NCBI RefSeq assembly: GCF_000336755.1 | Contig: NZ_AOLK01000022.1 | Location: 196,748-260,747, forward strand | Origin: Haloferax elongans ATCC BAA-1513 | Lineage (GTDB): Archaea > Halobacteriota > Halobacteria > Halobacteriales > Haloferacaceae | Direction of reading: 5' to 3' | Length of the DNA stretch: 64,000 bases | In this document: positions 9,277-18,215 of the stretch, piece after piece | Layout: each line of letters starts with the position of its first letter | How positions within the stretch are numbered: the first letter of the stretch is position 1 | Position numbers and translations under genes: made by a program | Notes under the pieces: generated by a model | The model's database searches: none | Told to the model about the DNA's origin: nothing | What the model saw: only the letters and a program-made list of their open reading frames with translations

Positions 9277-9303
9277 CCGGTGTTCACGTATGTCAACACA
9301 CGG
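9277..9303. promoter_or_regulatory. Palindrome upstream of tandem GNAT genes
   Basis: GTGTT (9280-9284) pairs with AACAC (9295-9299), extended by CCG/CGG with a one-base bulge. It abuts an AT-rich TATA-like element (AAAATTTATT, about 9304-9313) about 30 bases before the ATG at 9340. The position suggests a transcription-factor site. Confidence 0.4.
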
Positions 9304-9339
9304 AAAATTTATTACCACCCTCCGAGTGCGCTCTGGTCC

Positions 9340-9978
9340 ATGTTTCCCGACGAAATTGTCACCCCGCGGCTTCGGCTTCGCGCCTTGTCGCGGGAGGTTG
9401 TCGACCCTGTAGACGCATACGACTACTTCGCGGCGTCGCGGTCGGACACCATCGAAGAAGAGACTGAATACGTCACGTGGAACCCCCACCAGACTCCCAA
9501 AGAAGGGTTCGACTTCCTGAAGCAGGCCGAGAAGGGCCACCGAGAGGCTGAAAACGCCATCTACGCTATCTTTCCCCGCGAGGGAGAAGACGGCGCTGGC
9601 GAATTTGCTGGCACGACCGGATTCAACCCCGAGTGGGACACGCACCGAGCAGTCTTCGGCATGTGGCTTCGAAAGAAGTTCTGGGGGCGGGGCTACTCGG
9701 GCGAGCGCGCCGCCGCACTCTTTGCCACCGTCTTCGACGTGCTCGACCTCGACCTCGCCTACGTGCAGGTGCTCCCGGAGAACGAGCAGTCGATTCGGGC
9801 CATCGAGAAGTACATCGACCGCTTCGGTGGCCAACACGACGGTCTGTTCCGCAACGCCTCAGTCGACATGGACGGGACGCCCCACGACGCTCACACCTAC
9901 TCGGTGACGCGCGAGCAGTGGCTCGATGCGACTGGCGGCGACTACGACGCCGAATTCCATTGGGAGGACCGTCAATGA
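9340..9978 (+). CDS. GNAT-family N-acetyltransferase (first of a tandem pair)
   Basis: A 212-residue RimJ/RimL-like acetyltransferase that should transfer an acetyl group from acetyl-CoA to an N-terminus or small amine. It begins MFPDEIVTPRLRLRALSR; the acetyl-CoA loop is seen as KKFWGRGYSGERAAAL, followed by NEQSIRAIEKY. The start was set by this family N-terminus and a TATA-like element 30 bases upstream. It overlaps the next gene, a clear paralogue, by four bases. Confidence 0.85.
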   Translation: MFPDEIVTPRLRLRALSREVVDPVDAYDYFAASRSDTIEEETEYVTWNPHQTPKEGFDFLKQAEKGHREAENAIYAIFPREGEDGAGEFAGTTGFNPEWDTHRAVFGMWLRKKFWGRGYSGERAAALFATVFDVLDLDLAYVQVLPENEQSIRAIEKYIDRFGGQHDGLFRNASVDMDGTPHDAHTYSVTREQWLDATGGDYDAEFHWEDRQ

Positions 9979-10700
9979 GTCACCTCTTTCCCGAGGTCAT
10001 CGAGACCGAGCGCCTGCGACTCGTGGCTGCCCGCCCCGAGAACGTCCACCCGCTCGACGTGTACGAAGCCTGTTCGCAACCGGAGATGGACGACGTGGCA
10101 ACGTACATGCCGTGGTCGCGCCACGAGACGCCGAAAGTCTCGAAAGACTTCCTCGACGACTGCGCGTCGAAGTGGGACGACGCCGAGAGCGCCCAGTACG
10201 CGGTCTACCCGCGCGATGGTGAGGACGGTGCAGGCGAACTCGCTGGCTTCGGTGGCATCCACACCGAGTGGCCCCGTCGGGTTGGCACGCTCGGCTTCTG
10301 GCTCCGCCCGCAATTCTGGGGCCGAGGCTACTCGGGTGAGCGCGCCGAAGCCCTCACCGCACTGGCGTTCGACGTACTCGACCTCGAAGTCGTCGAGGTC
10401 AAACACGCCGTCGAGAACGAGAAGTCCCAACGCGCCATCGAGAAGTACATGGACGCACTCGGCGGTGGCCGCGACGGGCGGGACCGAAACAGCCTGCCAG
10501 TCGAAGACGGCGTCGCCGACCAGTTCGTCTACAGTGTCTCACAGGACGAGTGGCTGGATGCGACCGGCGGCGACTTTGACGCCGAGCTCTCTTGGGATGG
10601 CGCTGCCGACGCCAGCATCGCTACCGACACCACTCCGGACGACAACACCAGCGCCGCCATCGACACCACCGCAGACGACGACGCCAACGCCGACCACTGA
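9975..10700 (+). CDS. GNAT-family N-acetyltransferase (second of a tandem pair)
   Basis: A 241-residue paralogue of the preceding protein: FPEVIETERLRLVAARPENV at the N-terminus, PQFWGRGYSGERAEAL at the acetyl-CoA loop and WLDATGGDFDAELSW matching WLDATGGDYDAEFHW in the neighbour. It has an extra Asp/Thr/Ala-rich tail of about 35 residues with no recognisable domain. The ATGA overlap implies translational coupling and possibly a heterodimer. Confidence 0.85.
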   Translation: MSHLFPEVIETERLRLVAARPENVHPLDVYEACSQPEMDDVATYMPWSRHETPKVSKDFLDDCASKWDDAESAQYAVYPRDGEDGAGELAGFGGIHTEWPRRVGTLGFWLRPQFWGRGYSGERAEALTALAFDVLDLEVVEVKHAVENEKSQRAIEKYMDALGGGRDGRDRNSLPVEDGVADQFVYSVSQDEWLDATGGDFDAELSWDGAADASIATDTTPDDNTSAAIDTTADDDANADH

Positions 10701-10802
10701 CTCGTCTCGTTGCGGCGTGATTCAGTGGCGCACGCGTCACGAGCACGCCTCGCACGGCGGCCACGAGACATATACCGGCGACCCACAATCGCTTCCGACA
10801 CA

Positions 10803-11384
10803 ATGTCAGTGACAACCGGGTCAGCCAGCGATTCGACGCAATCGACGGCGAAAACGGTCGGTATCGGTGCGGTGGCCGGGCTGGGTGCGGCCCTCCTCGG
10901 GTACCTCGCTACCTACGTCGCAACCGCGTCGACCATCGAGAATTCGACCGCGAGCCAAGTGCTCGAAGCACTCGGGTCGAACATCTCCACGTGGAAGGTC
11001 GTGGGGTGGGTGTTCATGAACGCCCACGGTGTGACGACGAACTTCCCCGGCCTGTTCGGAACGACGTCCTCGACGAACCTCATCGAAGGTGCCGAAGCGT
11101 TCTCAGCCGCGCTGTACGCCGTCCCCGCGGTGGCACTCCTCGCGGCAGGTGTCGTCGCGGCCGTCGCCTGCGGCGCATCGTCGGCCAAATCGGGGGCGAT
11201 AGCAGGCGGGTCGACCGTACTGGGCTATCTCCCCGTCGCGCTCGCCGGACTCGCGCTGTTCGCTATCACCATCGGCGACGCTGTCGCCCGGCCCGACCCG
11301 GTGACGTCAGTGCTCCTCGCCGGTATCGTCTACCCCGCCGTCCTCGGCACCGTGGGCGGTGTGGCAGCCTCCGCGATTCGATAA
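10803..11384 (+). CDS. Multi-pass membrane protein of unknown function
   Basis: A 193-residue protein with a short Ser/Thr-rich N-terminus and about five hydrophobic segments (near 20-45, 65-80, 102-125, 130-155 and 165-193). No enzymatic motif is seen. The ATG at 10803 is preceded by an AT-rich patch and removes a basic, out-of-character extension. I do not recognise the family. Confidence 0.65.
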   Translation: MSVTTGSASDSTQSTAKTVGIGAVAGLGAALLGYLATYVATASTIENSTASQVLEALGSNISTWKVVGWVFMNAHGVTTNFPGLFGTTSSTNLIEGAEAFSAALYAVPAVALLAAGVVAAVACGASSAKSGAIAGGSTVLGYLPVALAGLALFAITIGDAVARPDPVTSVLLAGIVYPAVLGTVGGVAASAIR

Positions 11385-11408
11385 TTCTCCCTGCCGTTCG
11401 CAGCCGCC

Positions 11409-11936
11409 TCAGAGGTCGCGTGCCACGAGTTCGCCCCAGTGGTCGAACCCGTAGCGGTCGTAGAAGGCCCGCGCCCGGTCGTTTGCCTCGTCGACGTCGA
11501 GGACCATCCGGTCTAACGGGAGGTCCTGCGAGCGCGCGTGGTCGAGCACGGCCTGCATGAGCGCGTCGGCAACACCCGTCCCACGGAACTCGGGTGCGAC
11601 GAATATCTCGTTGAGCACCGCCGCGTCCCAGATGAACGTCATCTCCTCGGGGAGTGCGAAGGCGTACCCGGCGAGAGATGACTCCGTGTCGTCTTCGCCC
11701 CTCTCTGCCTCGGCGACGACGACACACCCGTGGTCCTCGGTCGTACAGCGCTCGACCCACGAGAGATATCGCTCGCGGTAGTCGTCGGTGAGTTTCGCCT
11801 CGTACGTGTCGAGTTTGTCGTCGCCGCCGGTCCCCTCGCCGATTCCGAGTTCGAACCCGCGTTTGAGTTCCCAAAATGCGTCGGCGTCGGTCGGCTCGTA
11901 CGGGCGTACCGCGACGCCCTCGGGTAGGTCGCTCAT
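11409..11936 (-). CDS. GNAT-family N-acetyltransferase
   Basis: A 175-residue single-domain acetyltransferase starting MSDLPEGVAVRPYEPTDADA. Core motifs are LNEIFVAPEFRGTGVADALM (acetyl-CoA pyrophosphate loop) and LDVDEANDRARAFYDRYGF at the C-terminal strand and helix. It is unrelated in detail to the tandem pair upstream and convergent with the membrane protein before it. Substrate unknown. Confidence 0.85.
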   Translation of the reverse strand: MSDLPEGVAVRPYEPTDADAFWELKRGFELGIGEGTGGDDKLDTYEAKLTDDYRERYLSWVERCTTEDHGCVVVAEAERGEDDTESSLAGYAFALPEEMTFIWDAAVLNEIFVAPEFRGTGVADALMQAVLDHARSQDLPLDRMVLDVDEANDRARAFYDRYGFDHWGELVARDL

Positions 11937-11986
11937 GGAAAGCGGTGGGTCGGCATTCGTTATGAACTCTCGGAGACCGGCCGCGC

Positions 11987-12625
11987 TTACTCCGACGACC
12001 GCCGCCACCGCTCCGAGAGAAGTCGCCCCCCGACGACACCGCCGCCGAGTAACACCAGCATGAGTTCCAGCCCCGAGGAGGCGAGTGGGGCAATTCGCTC
12101 GACGTTCTCGGGTTCGGCTCCCGGCGTCGGGTCGACAGCGGTGCTGTAGTGGAAGTTCTCCGTCGTCGGCGGAGCCGATTCGGTCTGGAGTTCGAAGAAC
12201 GTCTGGACGAACCCCTGCGTACTCGATAACTCGGCTTTCCCAGTCACCGAGTAAAACGCGTCGTGGACGGGATAGAAGGCGTTGACGCCGTTGGTAAACA
12301 GGTCGGGGAAGATACCGCCACCGAGAAGTGCGGCGATGGCGACCCACGCGACGACGACGCCGCGGAACCCCCACCGACCTCGAATCTGTGAGTTCTCGCG
12401 TATTCTGGTGTCGTACAGCACGACCGCGCCGAGTACGAGCGGGAGCAACAATGTGTGCAGGAGGGCTCGATGACTACCGGGGAGGAGCGTGCTGGTAAAC
12501 GAGTCGAGGTCCGGCACCGCCGCTGCGACCAGGACGACGGCGATGCTTCGCGTGTCGAACCAGCGACCGAGCAACGCCGCCCCGACGAGTCCGCCCACCG
12601 CGACGTGGACGAGTGTCGATGGCAT
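11987..12625 (-). CDS. YdjM-like membrane-bound metal-dependent hydrolase
   Basis: A 212-residue membrane protein of the YdjM/DUF457 type. Family marks are an early histidine (STLVHVAVGGLVG), the PDLD motif (AAVPDLDSF) and an H-x-x-x-x-H segment (GSHRALLHTLL) that together look like a metal site at the membrane surface. About four to five hydrophobic helices are present. Biochemical function is not established for the family. ATG at 12625 is used rather than the GTG at 12631. Confidence 0.75.
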   Translation of the reverse strand: MPSTLVHVAVGGLVGAALLGRWFDTRSIAVVLVAAAVPDLDSFTSTLLPGSHRALLHTLLLPLVLGAVVLYDTRIRENSQIRGRWGFRGVVVAWVAIAALLGGGIFPDLFTNGVNAFYPVHDAFYSVTGKAELSSTQGFVQTFFELQTESAPPTTENFHYSTAVDPTPGAEPENVERIAPLASSGLELMLVLLGGGVVGGRLLSERWRRSSE

Positions 12626-12751
12626 ACCCACTCGTGGAACGCGATAGACTTGAAGCGTTCCCCGAAAGATTCGTCAGGCGACGATGTCCCCTTTCGACAC
12701 GCTTTTGCGGGACACTCTCGCACTGTCTCGCATGTCCGACCTCCCCGTCGT

Positions 12752-13474
12752 ATGGAGGTGCGCCCGGTGACCGCAGCACCTCGCGACGACCTCGCTCGCC
12801 GAATCGCGGGCGAGATTACGCTCTCTAACGACCCCGGCGCAACCCTCCGCAAGTGGCGCACGGACTTCGATATCTCGCAGACTGCCCTCGCCGAGCAACT
12901 CGACGTCTCTTCGTCGGTCGTCTCGGACTACGAAAGCGGCCGTCGCGAGAGCCCCGGAATCGGTGTCATCCGCCGGATGGTCGAGGCACTCCTCGACATC
13001 GACGAAGCCCGCGGCGGCAGTCGCATCCGACAGTACGCGCGCGTCCTCTCGGCTGGCTTCGAAAGCGACATCGTCCAAGACCTGCGGGAGTATCCGACGT
13101 CGATTCCGCTGGACACTTTCTACGACGCCATCGGTGCAACCGAAATCGTCAGCGGTGACGAAGACCGGATCAGCGGCCACACCGTCATCAACAGCATCCA
13201 GGCGATTACGCGCCTCTCTTCCGAGGAGTTCTACCGCCTCTACGGCCAATCGACGAGTCGCTCGCTCGTCTTCACCGACGTCACCCGCGGTGAGTCGCCG
13301 CTTGTCGCCATGCGGGTCGTCACCCCCACGCCGAACGCGGTCGTCCTGCACGGACTCACCGAAGACGACCTCTGGGAACACGCGCCGTCGCTCGCGACCA
13401 TCGACGGCTTCGGTCTCGCCGTGACCAACCGCGACCTCGACGAGATGCTCGAAGCGCTGCGGAAGCTCCCATAA
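12752..13474 (+). CDS. XRE-type HTH transcriptional regulator, archaeal
   Basis: A 240-residue regulator. A Cro/C1 helix-turn-helix lies at about residues 35-85 (DISQTALAEQLDVSSSVVSD then YESGRRESPG). The C-terminal ~150 residues are a conserved archaeal effector-type region containing HTVINSIQAITRLSSEEFYR. Archaeal proteins of this layout are usually annotated only as putative transcription factors. The basic N-terminal extension possible from 12455 was rejected. Confidence 0.85.
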   Translation: MEVRPVTAAPRDDLARRIAGEITLSNDPGATLRKWRTDFDISQTALAEQLDVSSSVVSDYESGRRESPGIGVIRRMVEALLDIDEARGGSRIRQYARVLSAGFESDIVQDLREYPTSIPLDTFYDAIGATEIVSGDEDRISGHTVINSIQAITRLSSEEFYRLYGQSTSRSLVFTDVTRGESPLVAMRVVTPTPNAVVLHGLTEDDLWEHAPSLATIDGFGLAVTNRDLDEMLEALRKLP

Positions 13475-13613
13475 CCGGCTCGAACCACGCGTTTCTCGGT
13501 TTCTCGCCCACTTTGACCCCACCGTGTTAGGATATTCCAACTCCCTCTGTCTTTCCTGACTGTCACCGCGAAGGCAAAAAACACCGAAACGTCGCGCGCG
13601 ACAAGGATTGTTC

Positions 13614-13916
13614 ATGAATCTTCACGAACTCGCTTCGTTCGTCGAACGGGAGTTCACGTACCCAGTCACCACCGACTACGTCGTCGCGCAGGCAGGCCAC
13701 GTTGCCGTCGACGCGCCGGACCACGAAGACTCCGAGACTATCGAGTCGATTCTCGCTCGACTGGGGTCGGAGACCTACACCTCGGGGAACGAACTGTTCA
13801 CGACGATTATCGGGAGCGTGACCGACGACTACATCGGTCGCAAGTTCTACGACGACCGCGGCGGCGACCCGGCGGAGTCGTGGGGTGTCGTAAACGAGAA
13901 AAACAGGTCGTTCTGA
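13614..13916 (+). CDS. Small acidic protein, DUF5789/DUF2795-like
   Basis: A 100-residue acidic protein starting MNLHELASFVEREFTYPVTT and containing a conserved-looking GRKFYDDRGG segment. The pattern (hydrophobic-acidic N-terminal helix, then VDAPDHEDSETIESILARLG) resembles haloarchaeal proteins grouped as DUF5789/DUF2795; I am only moderately sure. Function unknown. Confidence 0.7.
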   Translation: MNLHELASFVEREFTYPVTTDYVVAQAGHVAVDAPDHEDSETIESILARLGSETYTSGNELFTTIIGSVTDDYIGRKFYDDRGGDPAESWGVVNEKNRSF

Positions 13917-13921
13917 CGAGT

Positions 13922-14023
13922 CCCGCTACTCCACGTATTCGTATTTCCGAAGCGCCAGCGGGCGCTTCGTCTCCGCACTCACTTCGTTCGCGCGGACGGT
14001 CCCCGCTACTCCACGTATTCGTA
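13922..14023. repeat. Direct repeat of the HMG-CoA synthase 3' end
   Basis: A 22-base sequence at 13922-13943 is repeated exactly at 14002-14023, where it encodes the last residues and stop of HMG-CoA synthase on the minus strand. The 58 bases between the copies hold a perfect 6-bp hairpin (AGCGCC-AGCG-GGCGCT, 13951-13966). It looks like a partial gene-tail duplication around a terminator hairpin. Confidence 0.8.
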
Positions 14024-15343
14024 GCGGCGCTCGTTCATCCGACCCCACCCGGTGAAGACGAACTCGTCTTCGGGCTGGGTGAGTTCCTCGACTTCGACTT
14101 CCTTTTCGTGGTTGTGGACGTCGTGGATGAGTTCGTACTCGTCGAAGGTAATCTCCTTGCGTGCGGCGAGTTGCTCGTCCACGTTGAGGGCTTCGATTTC
14201 GTCGAGCCACGTCTCTTGGACGGTCTCGGCGTGAATCTCGGCCTGTGCACCGGAGCCGTAGGAACCGACGAGGAGCTTCTTGCCGACCATGTCCTTGCCC
14301 TCTTCGGCGGCGGCTTTCAGTGCCGACGCGCGGGCGATGTGGACAGAGCCAGTGTACCAGTTGCCGACGCGACTGGAGATGTCGAGCGTCGGCTCGATGA
14401 CGCGACCGTACCAGTCGCGGTACTCCTCGGTCGTTTTCAGCTTGTCCATGTACGCGCGGATGGCCTCCTCGTAGTCGTCCCACGTCTCGAAGTCAGCCTC
14501 GCGCGGCTGGCGACCGATTTCCGATTCGAGGTCGTCCTCGATGTCGGTGTCGCGGGTCATGTGACGGAACCCGAGGAGCGCGGCCTTGCGCACCATGCCC
14601 GGGAAGGGCGTGTGGAACGGGATGTACTCGAAGAGGTCGGGGTGTGTGCGACCCGCGACGCTCTCGTAATCTTCGAGCGCCTCGCGCATGCGTGCGAGGT
14701 ACACCTGCATGGAGCGCTTGCCGTCAACGGACGGGAACTGCTGGTTGGGCTTCAGGAAGTCCGTCTCGTCCATGCTGCCGTAGCCCTGCTCGGTCGAGAG
14801 TTCGACGAGGTCTGGGTCCTCGTCGATGAGCATCGCGACCGCACCGGCACCCTGCGTCGCCTCGCCCGGGTCACCGCGCTCGTAGAGGGCGGTGTCGGTG
14901 GCGATGACGAGTGCAGCGCGTCCGCGGTTGCGACCGGCCTTAATCCAGTTGTACGCGTCGTCGAGACTCTGCGTCCCGGCGATGCAGGCGAACTTGCGCT
15001 CGCCTTTGTTGGCGTGACGGAAGTCGCCCTCGAACACCTGTTCGAGACAGCCAGCGATGTACGTCGACACCGGCTTGGAGTTGTCGAACGCCGACTCGGT
15101 GGCCACGTCGATGCGGCCGATGTCTTCGGGCGAGAGACCCTTTCGGACCATCAGGTTCTTGGCGGCGTTCGCACCCATGGTCACGATGTCCTCGTAGACG
15201 TCGGGGAACGACGATTTCTCCAGCCCGAGGCCTTTCGTGTACTTTTCCGGGTCTTCGCCCTTCACCGGCGCGAAGGTGTTAGGAAGGTCTAAAACGAGTT
15301 TCCCCGTCCAAATCTCGATGGCGTCGATGCCGACGGAAGTCAT
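14006..15343 (-). CDS. hmgB: Hydroxymethylglutaryl-CoA synthase
   Basis: A 445-residue HMG-CoA synthase, condensing acetyl-CoA with acetoacetyl-CoA in the mevalonate pathway that feeds archaeal ether lipids, carotenoids and quinones. The catalytic Cys is C120 in FACIAGTQSL, the Glu is in VATESAFDNS (about residue 83) and the His in IPFHTPFPGMVRKA (about 250). Length is normal. The gene is monocistronic here; many other archaea pair it with a thiolase and an OB-fold partner. Its 3' end is duplicated downstream (13922-13943). Confidence 0.95.
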   Translation of the reverse strand: MTSVGIDAIEIWTGKLVLDLPNTFAPVKGEDPEKYTKGLGLEKSSFPDVYEDIVTMGANAAKNLMVRKGLSPEDIGRIDVATESAFDNSKPVSTYIAGCLEQVFEGDFRHANKGERKFACIAGTQSLDDAYNWIKAGRNRGRAALVIATDTALYERGDPGEATQGAGAVAMLIDEDPDLVELSTEQGYGSMDETDFLKPNQQFPSVDGKRSMQVYLARMREALEDYESVAGRTHPDLFEYIPFHTPFPGMVRKAALLGFRHMTRDTDIEDDLESEIGRQPREADFETWDDYEEAIRAYMDKLKTTEEYRDWYGRVIEPTLDISSRVGNWYTGSVHIARASALKAAAEEGKDMVGKKLLVGSYGSGAQAEIHAETVQETWLDEIEALNVDEQLAARKEITFDEYELIHDVHNHEKEVEVEELTQPEDEFVFTGWGRMNERRYEYVE

Positions 15344-15406
15344 GGTCGGCCATACAGAACCGGGGGATAAGATTTTGTCGATGAGGACTTACGTCGAACG
15401 TCGAAA

Positions 15407-18154
15407 TTACGGGTCGTTCCCGTCGGCCGTGTCGGTCACGACTTGTTCGTCCACGACGATACCATCGCTATCGACGACGCGGACGACGATATCGTACGAA
15501 TCGTCCTCGACGCCACCCTGTCGGTATCGTAGCACAGCGTTCTTCTGCGTACTCGACTCGGTGCGAGTCGCCCACGAGTGGTCGTTGTTCTGGAAGATGA
15601 CTTCCGTACGAGAGAACTCGTCGTCGCTATCCTCGACCTTGACCTTGACCTGATAGTCGCCGTTGTCGCGCTTGGTCTTGTCTTTGACCGAGACACTCTC
15701 TATCGTCGGACTAGTGGGTTTGGTGAGGGTCCCCTTCTGCGGCGGGTCGGTGCCGTCCGCAACGTCGACGATGGACTCTTCCGTGAGAAGCGTCCCGTCA
15801 GCGCCGTACGCGCGAACCGTGATTTCGTACGTGTCGCCCATCGTCCCGCCGTTGGAATACTGTAACGTTCCTCGGGTATCAGTTGACTCCAAGAGGCGAT
15901 CGGACCACGTGTTCTGCCGGTTGTCGACAGAGACCTCAACCCGGCCGTCGGGGTCGGCGTTCGAGATGTCGTAGGAGATGTCGTACTCGGCGTTCGAGTA
16001 CTGACTCTGGTCTTCGAGACGGAGTCCGCGGACCGAGGTGTCGTCGCTCGAGTCGTCGCCACCATCCGTGAACGTGAATTCGTGTTCACCGCTTCCCGAC
16101 CCGCCGACGTACTCGTACGAGACCCGGACAGTCACGTCCTCGCCGTCGAGGTCGATTGGCTGCGTCGCGCCGGGATTCCGATAGAGTGAGCCGATAGTCA
16201 TCGTGGCCGTCTCGCTCGAGTCCAGTGTGCGACTCCCCACAAACGGTACAGTGTCGACGATGGGGATGTATCTCGGGTCCGAGGCGAGTTCGTTCTGGGT
16301 CCCGGTGTCGTACAGTAGCGCTGCAAACAGCCCCTCCAAGCGGGTCCAATCGTCGTTGAACCCTCCCGAGACCTCTACGGCCGTCTCGATGGTCGGGTTG
16401 TCGAACGGCCAGTCGTCTTCCCGGACGTACACGTCGTCGGTTCCAGCGTCGACGATACTCACACCCGTGATTCGAATCGCCTCGCCGGCACCGTTTCGGA
16501 CGTCGAATCGGACGTGGTCGTCGTCGTCACCGGTGCAGTCTCCGCCCCCGTTTGCCTCGTCGCGACAGATCGCAGTTCCGGTGCCGTCGACGTACTGGAG
16601 CGACCCCAACTGAACCGTCATCGTCGCCGTATCCGACGCAACACCGTCTGAGACGGTCACGCTCGCGTCATACGTGCCGCTTTCGTCGTAGGTGTGAGAA
16701 ACCGTCGGTGAGTCAGTGGTCTGCGTCGTTCCGTCGCCGAACGCCCATTCGTAGGTCAGGTTTTGTTCGTCGTCAGGGAGCAAACCAAGGTCTGGGTCTG
16801 AGGAGCCACTGGCGTCGAACTCACACGTGAGGCCAGTACAGTCGGCGATCAGGTCTGCCTCGGGTGCCTCGTTGTTCGGCAGGAGCGTGACGTTGACCGT
16901 ATCGGTGTCAGTCGCCCCGTCGTCGTCCGTAACCGTGAGTTCGACTTCGACCGTTCGGCTCTGGAGTAACAACAGCGGGTCGACGCTGAGTTGTGCGGTC
17001 TGGCTCCCAACGTTCGACAGCGTGAGTGCGTTCTGGAGCAGCGGGGGAAGCGACCCCTCGTTGGCGATAGACCACTGATACGTCAGTGGGTCGCCGTCAG
17101 GGTCAGAACTGTTCGACCCGTCGAGGGAGAAGGTCAGTAGTCCAGTCCCGCCGAGTTGGTACACCGGCTTCTCGACACGCTCGAATACGACCTCGCTCTC
17201 ACTCGCGGACGGATCGGCTCGCTCGACCACCGAGGCTGACGGGTTGCGAACGGCCCCTTGGCTGCCGCCATCGGAGTCCGGCGTCCCGTTTTTATCTTCG
17301 CCTGCATCCGCGTTCGGCGGGCGGTTTATCTTCTCGACGCTGACGTTCACTCGGTCGGTCGCTGTGTCTCCTTCGTCGTCTTTGACGGTCAACTCGACGA
17401 CGACCGTGTGGTTTCGGTCGGTGACGTTCTCCGTGACTTCGACCGTCGCACGCTCGGCCTGTCGAGTCGAATCGCGGATTCCAACCTCGTCGTCGAGCCC
17501 ATCGTACTCCACAACCTGCCACTCGTAGGACACTGGACCGCCGTCGGGGTCGTAGCTCCCGCCACCGTCGAGTGTCTGTGTCTCGTCTTCTTCGCCGGTG
17601 ATAGACACGTCGCTCCCAGCGTCGGCCTCGGGGGCGTCAGTTGGTTCGGGTGTTGGGGTAGGCGTGGGCTCGGGTGTCGGCGTTTGCGTCGAGGTTGCAG
17701 CGGTCTCTCCGTCGAGTGACTGCTCGTAGACGACTTCGTTTGCATCTGCGTTGACGACTCGGTAGAATTTGTCGTCGTCGGTGGCTGCATCCACCAGTCG
17801 CCAGCGTTCACCGGGTTCGAACAGGTCGTCTCCGTCGGCACTCAACGGCGACCCGTCTGCGAGTGACCGCCGAACTGACCCGTTCGCTCCCTGAACAACC
17901 ACCTCGGTCTCTGCTATCGGGAGTGGGTCACCACCCTCGTGAACGACGATGAGATCGGCACCGTCGCGTTCGAGAGAGAGGTCCGCGACGGACGCTTCGT
18001 CCGTCGGAACGGTTCCGAGATACGCGAACCCGAAGATGAAGACACCGACGAGTACGACTCCGACGAGTGTAACAACGCCGATTGTCTCTGACTGGGCACG
18101 GCACTCGGAAAGCACGTCTAGCCGTCTGCGGACGATAGTAAAAAAGGCTCGCAC
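15407..18154 (-). CDS. Large PKD-domain surface protein with archaeal type IV pilin N-terminus
   Basis: A 915-residue surface protein starting with GTG. Residues ~20-48 carry a prepilin-like segment (CRAQSETIGVVTLVGVVLVG) with a possible PibD cleavage after RA. A Pro/Thr/Glu linker lies near 155-172, then PKD-type Ig repeats (about 175-275, 325-410 and 415-500; DGGGSYDPDGGPVSYEWQVV is typical). The last ~200 residues hold two tandem copies of a ~100-residue beta domain, each ending alike (VADGTDP, TADGNDP). The protein should be anchored by its N-terminal helix with adhesive domains outside. It is the third gene of a minus-strand row with 20282 and 18216. Confidence 0.85.
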   Translation of the reverse strand: MRAFFTIVRRRLDVLSECRAQSETIGVVTLVGVVLVGVFIFGFAYLGTVPTDEASVADLSLERDGADLIVVHEGGDPLPIAETEVVVQGANGSVRRSLADGSPLSADGDDLFEPGERWRLVDAATDDDKFYRVVNADANEVVYEQSLDGETAATSTQTPTPEPTPTPTPEPTDAPEADAGSDVSITGEEDETQTLDGGGSYDPDGGPVSYEWQVVEYDGLDDEVGIRDSTRQAERATVEVTENVTDRNHTVVVELTVKDDEGDTATDRVNVSVEKINRPPNADAGEDKNGTPDSDGGSQGAVRNPSASVVERADPSASESEVVFERVEKPVYQLGGTGLLTFSLDGSNSSDPDGDPLTYQWSIANEGSLPPLLQNALTLSNVGSQTAQLSVDPLLLLQSRTVEVELTVTDDDGATDTDTVNVTLLPNNEAPEADLIADCTGLTCEFDASGSSDPDLGLLPDDEQNLTYEWAFGDGTTQTTDSPTVSHTYDESGTYDASVTVSDGVASDTATMTVQLGSLQYVDGTGTAICRDEANGGGDCTGDDDDHVRFDVRNGAGEAIRITGVSIVDAGTDDVYVREDDWPFDNPTIETAVEVSGGFNDDWTRLEGLFAALLYDTGTQNELASDPRYIPIVDTVPFVGSRTLDSSETATMTIGSLYRNPGATQPIDLDGEDVTVRVSYEYVGGSGSGEHEFTFTDGGDDSSDDTSVRGLRLEDQSQYSNAEYDISYDISNADPDGRVEVSVDNRQNTWSDRLLESTDTRGTLQYSNGGTMGDTYEITVRAYGADGTLLTEESIVDVADGTDPPQKGTLTKPTSPTIESVSVKDKTKRDNGDYQVKVKVEDSDDEFSRTEVIFQNNDHSWATRTESSTQKNAVLRYRQGGVEDDSYDIVVRVVDSDGIVVDEQVVTDTADGNDP

Positions 18155-18215
18155 GAGTGGAATTCACTCGGTGGAGAAGGTGGTGATTCTCACTCAGTCC
18201 AGAGAGTGATGGCTC

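Noticed and set aside
13880-15292. A 470-codon plus-strand frame over HMG-CoA synthase
   Set aside because: It is the complement of a conserved enzyme and shows only low-complexity Val/Leu/Asp sequence.
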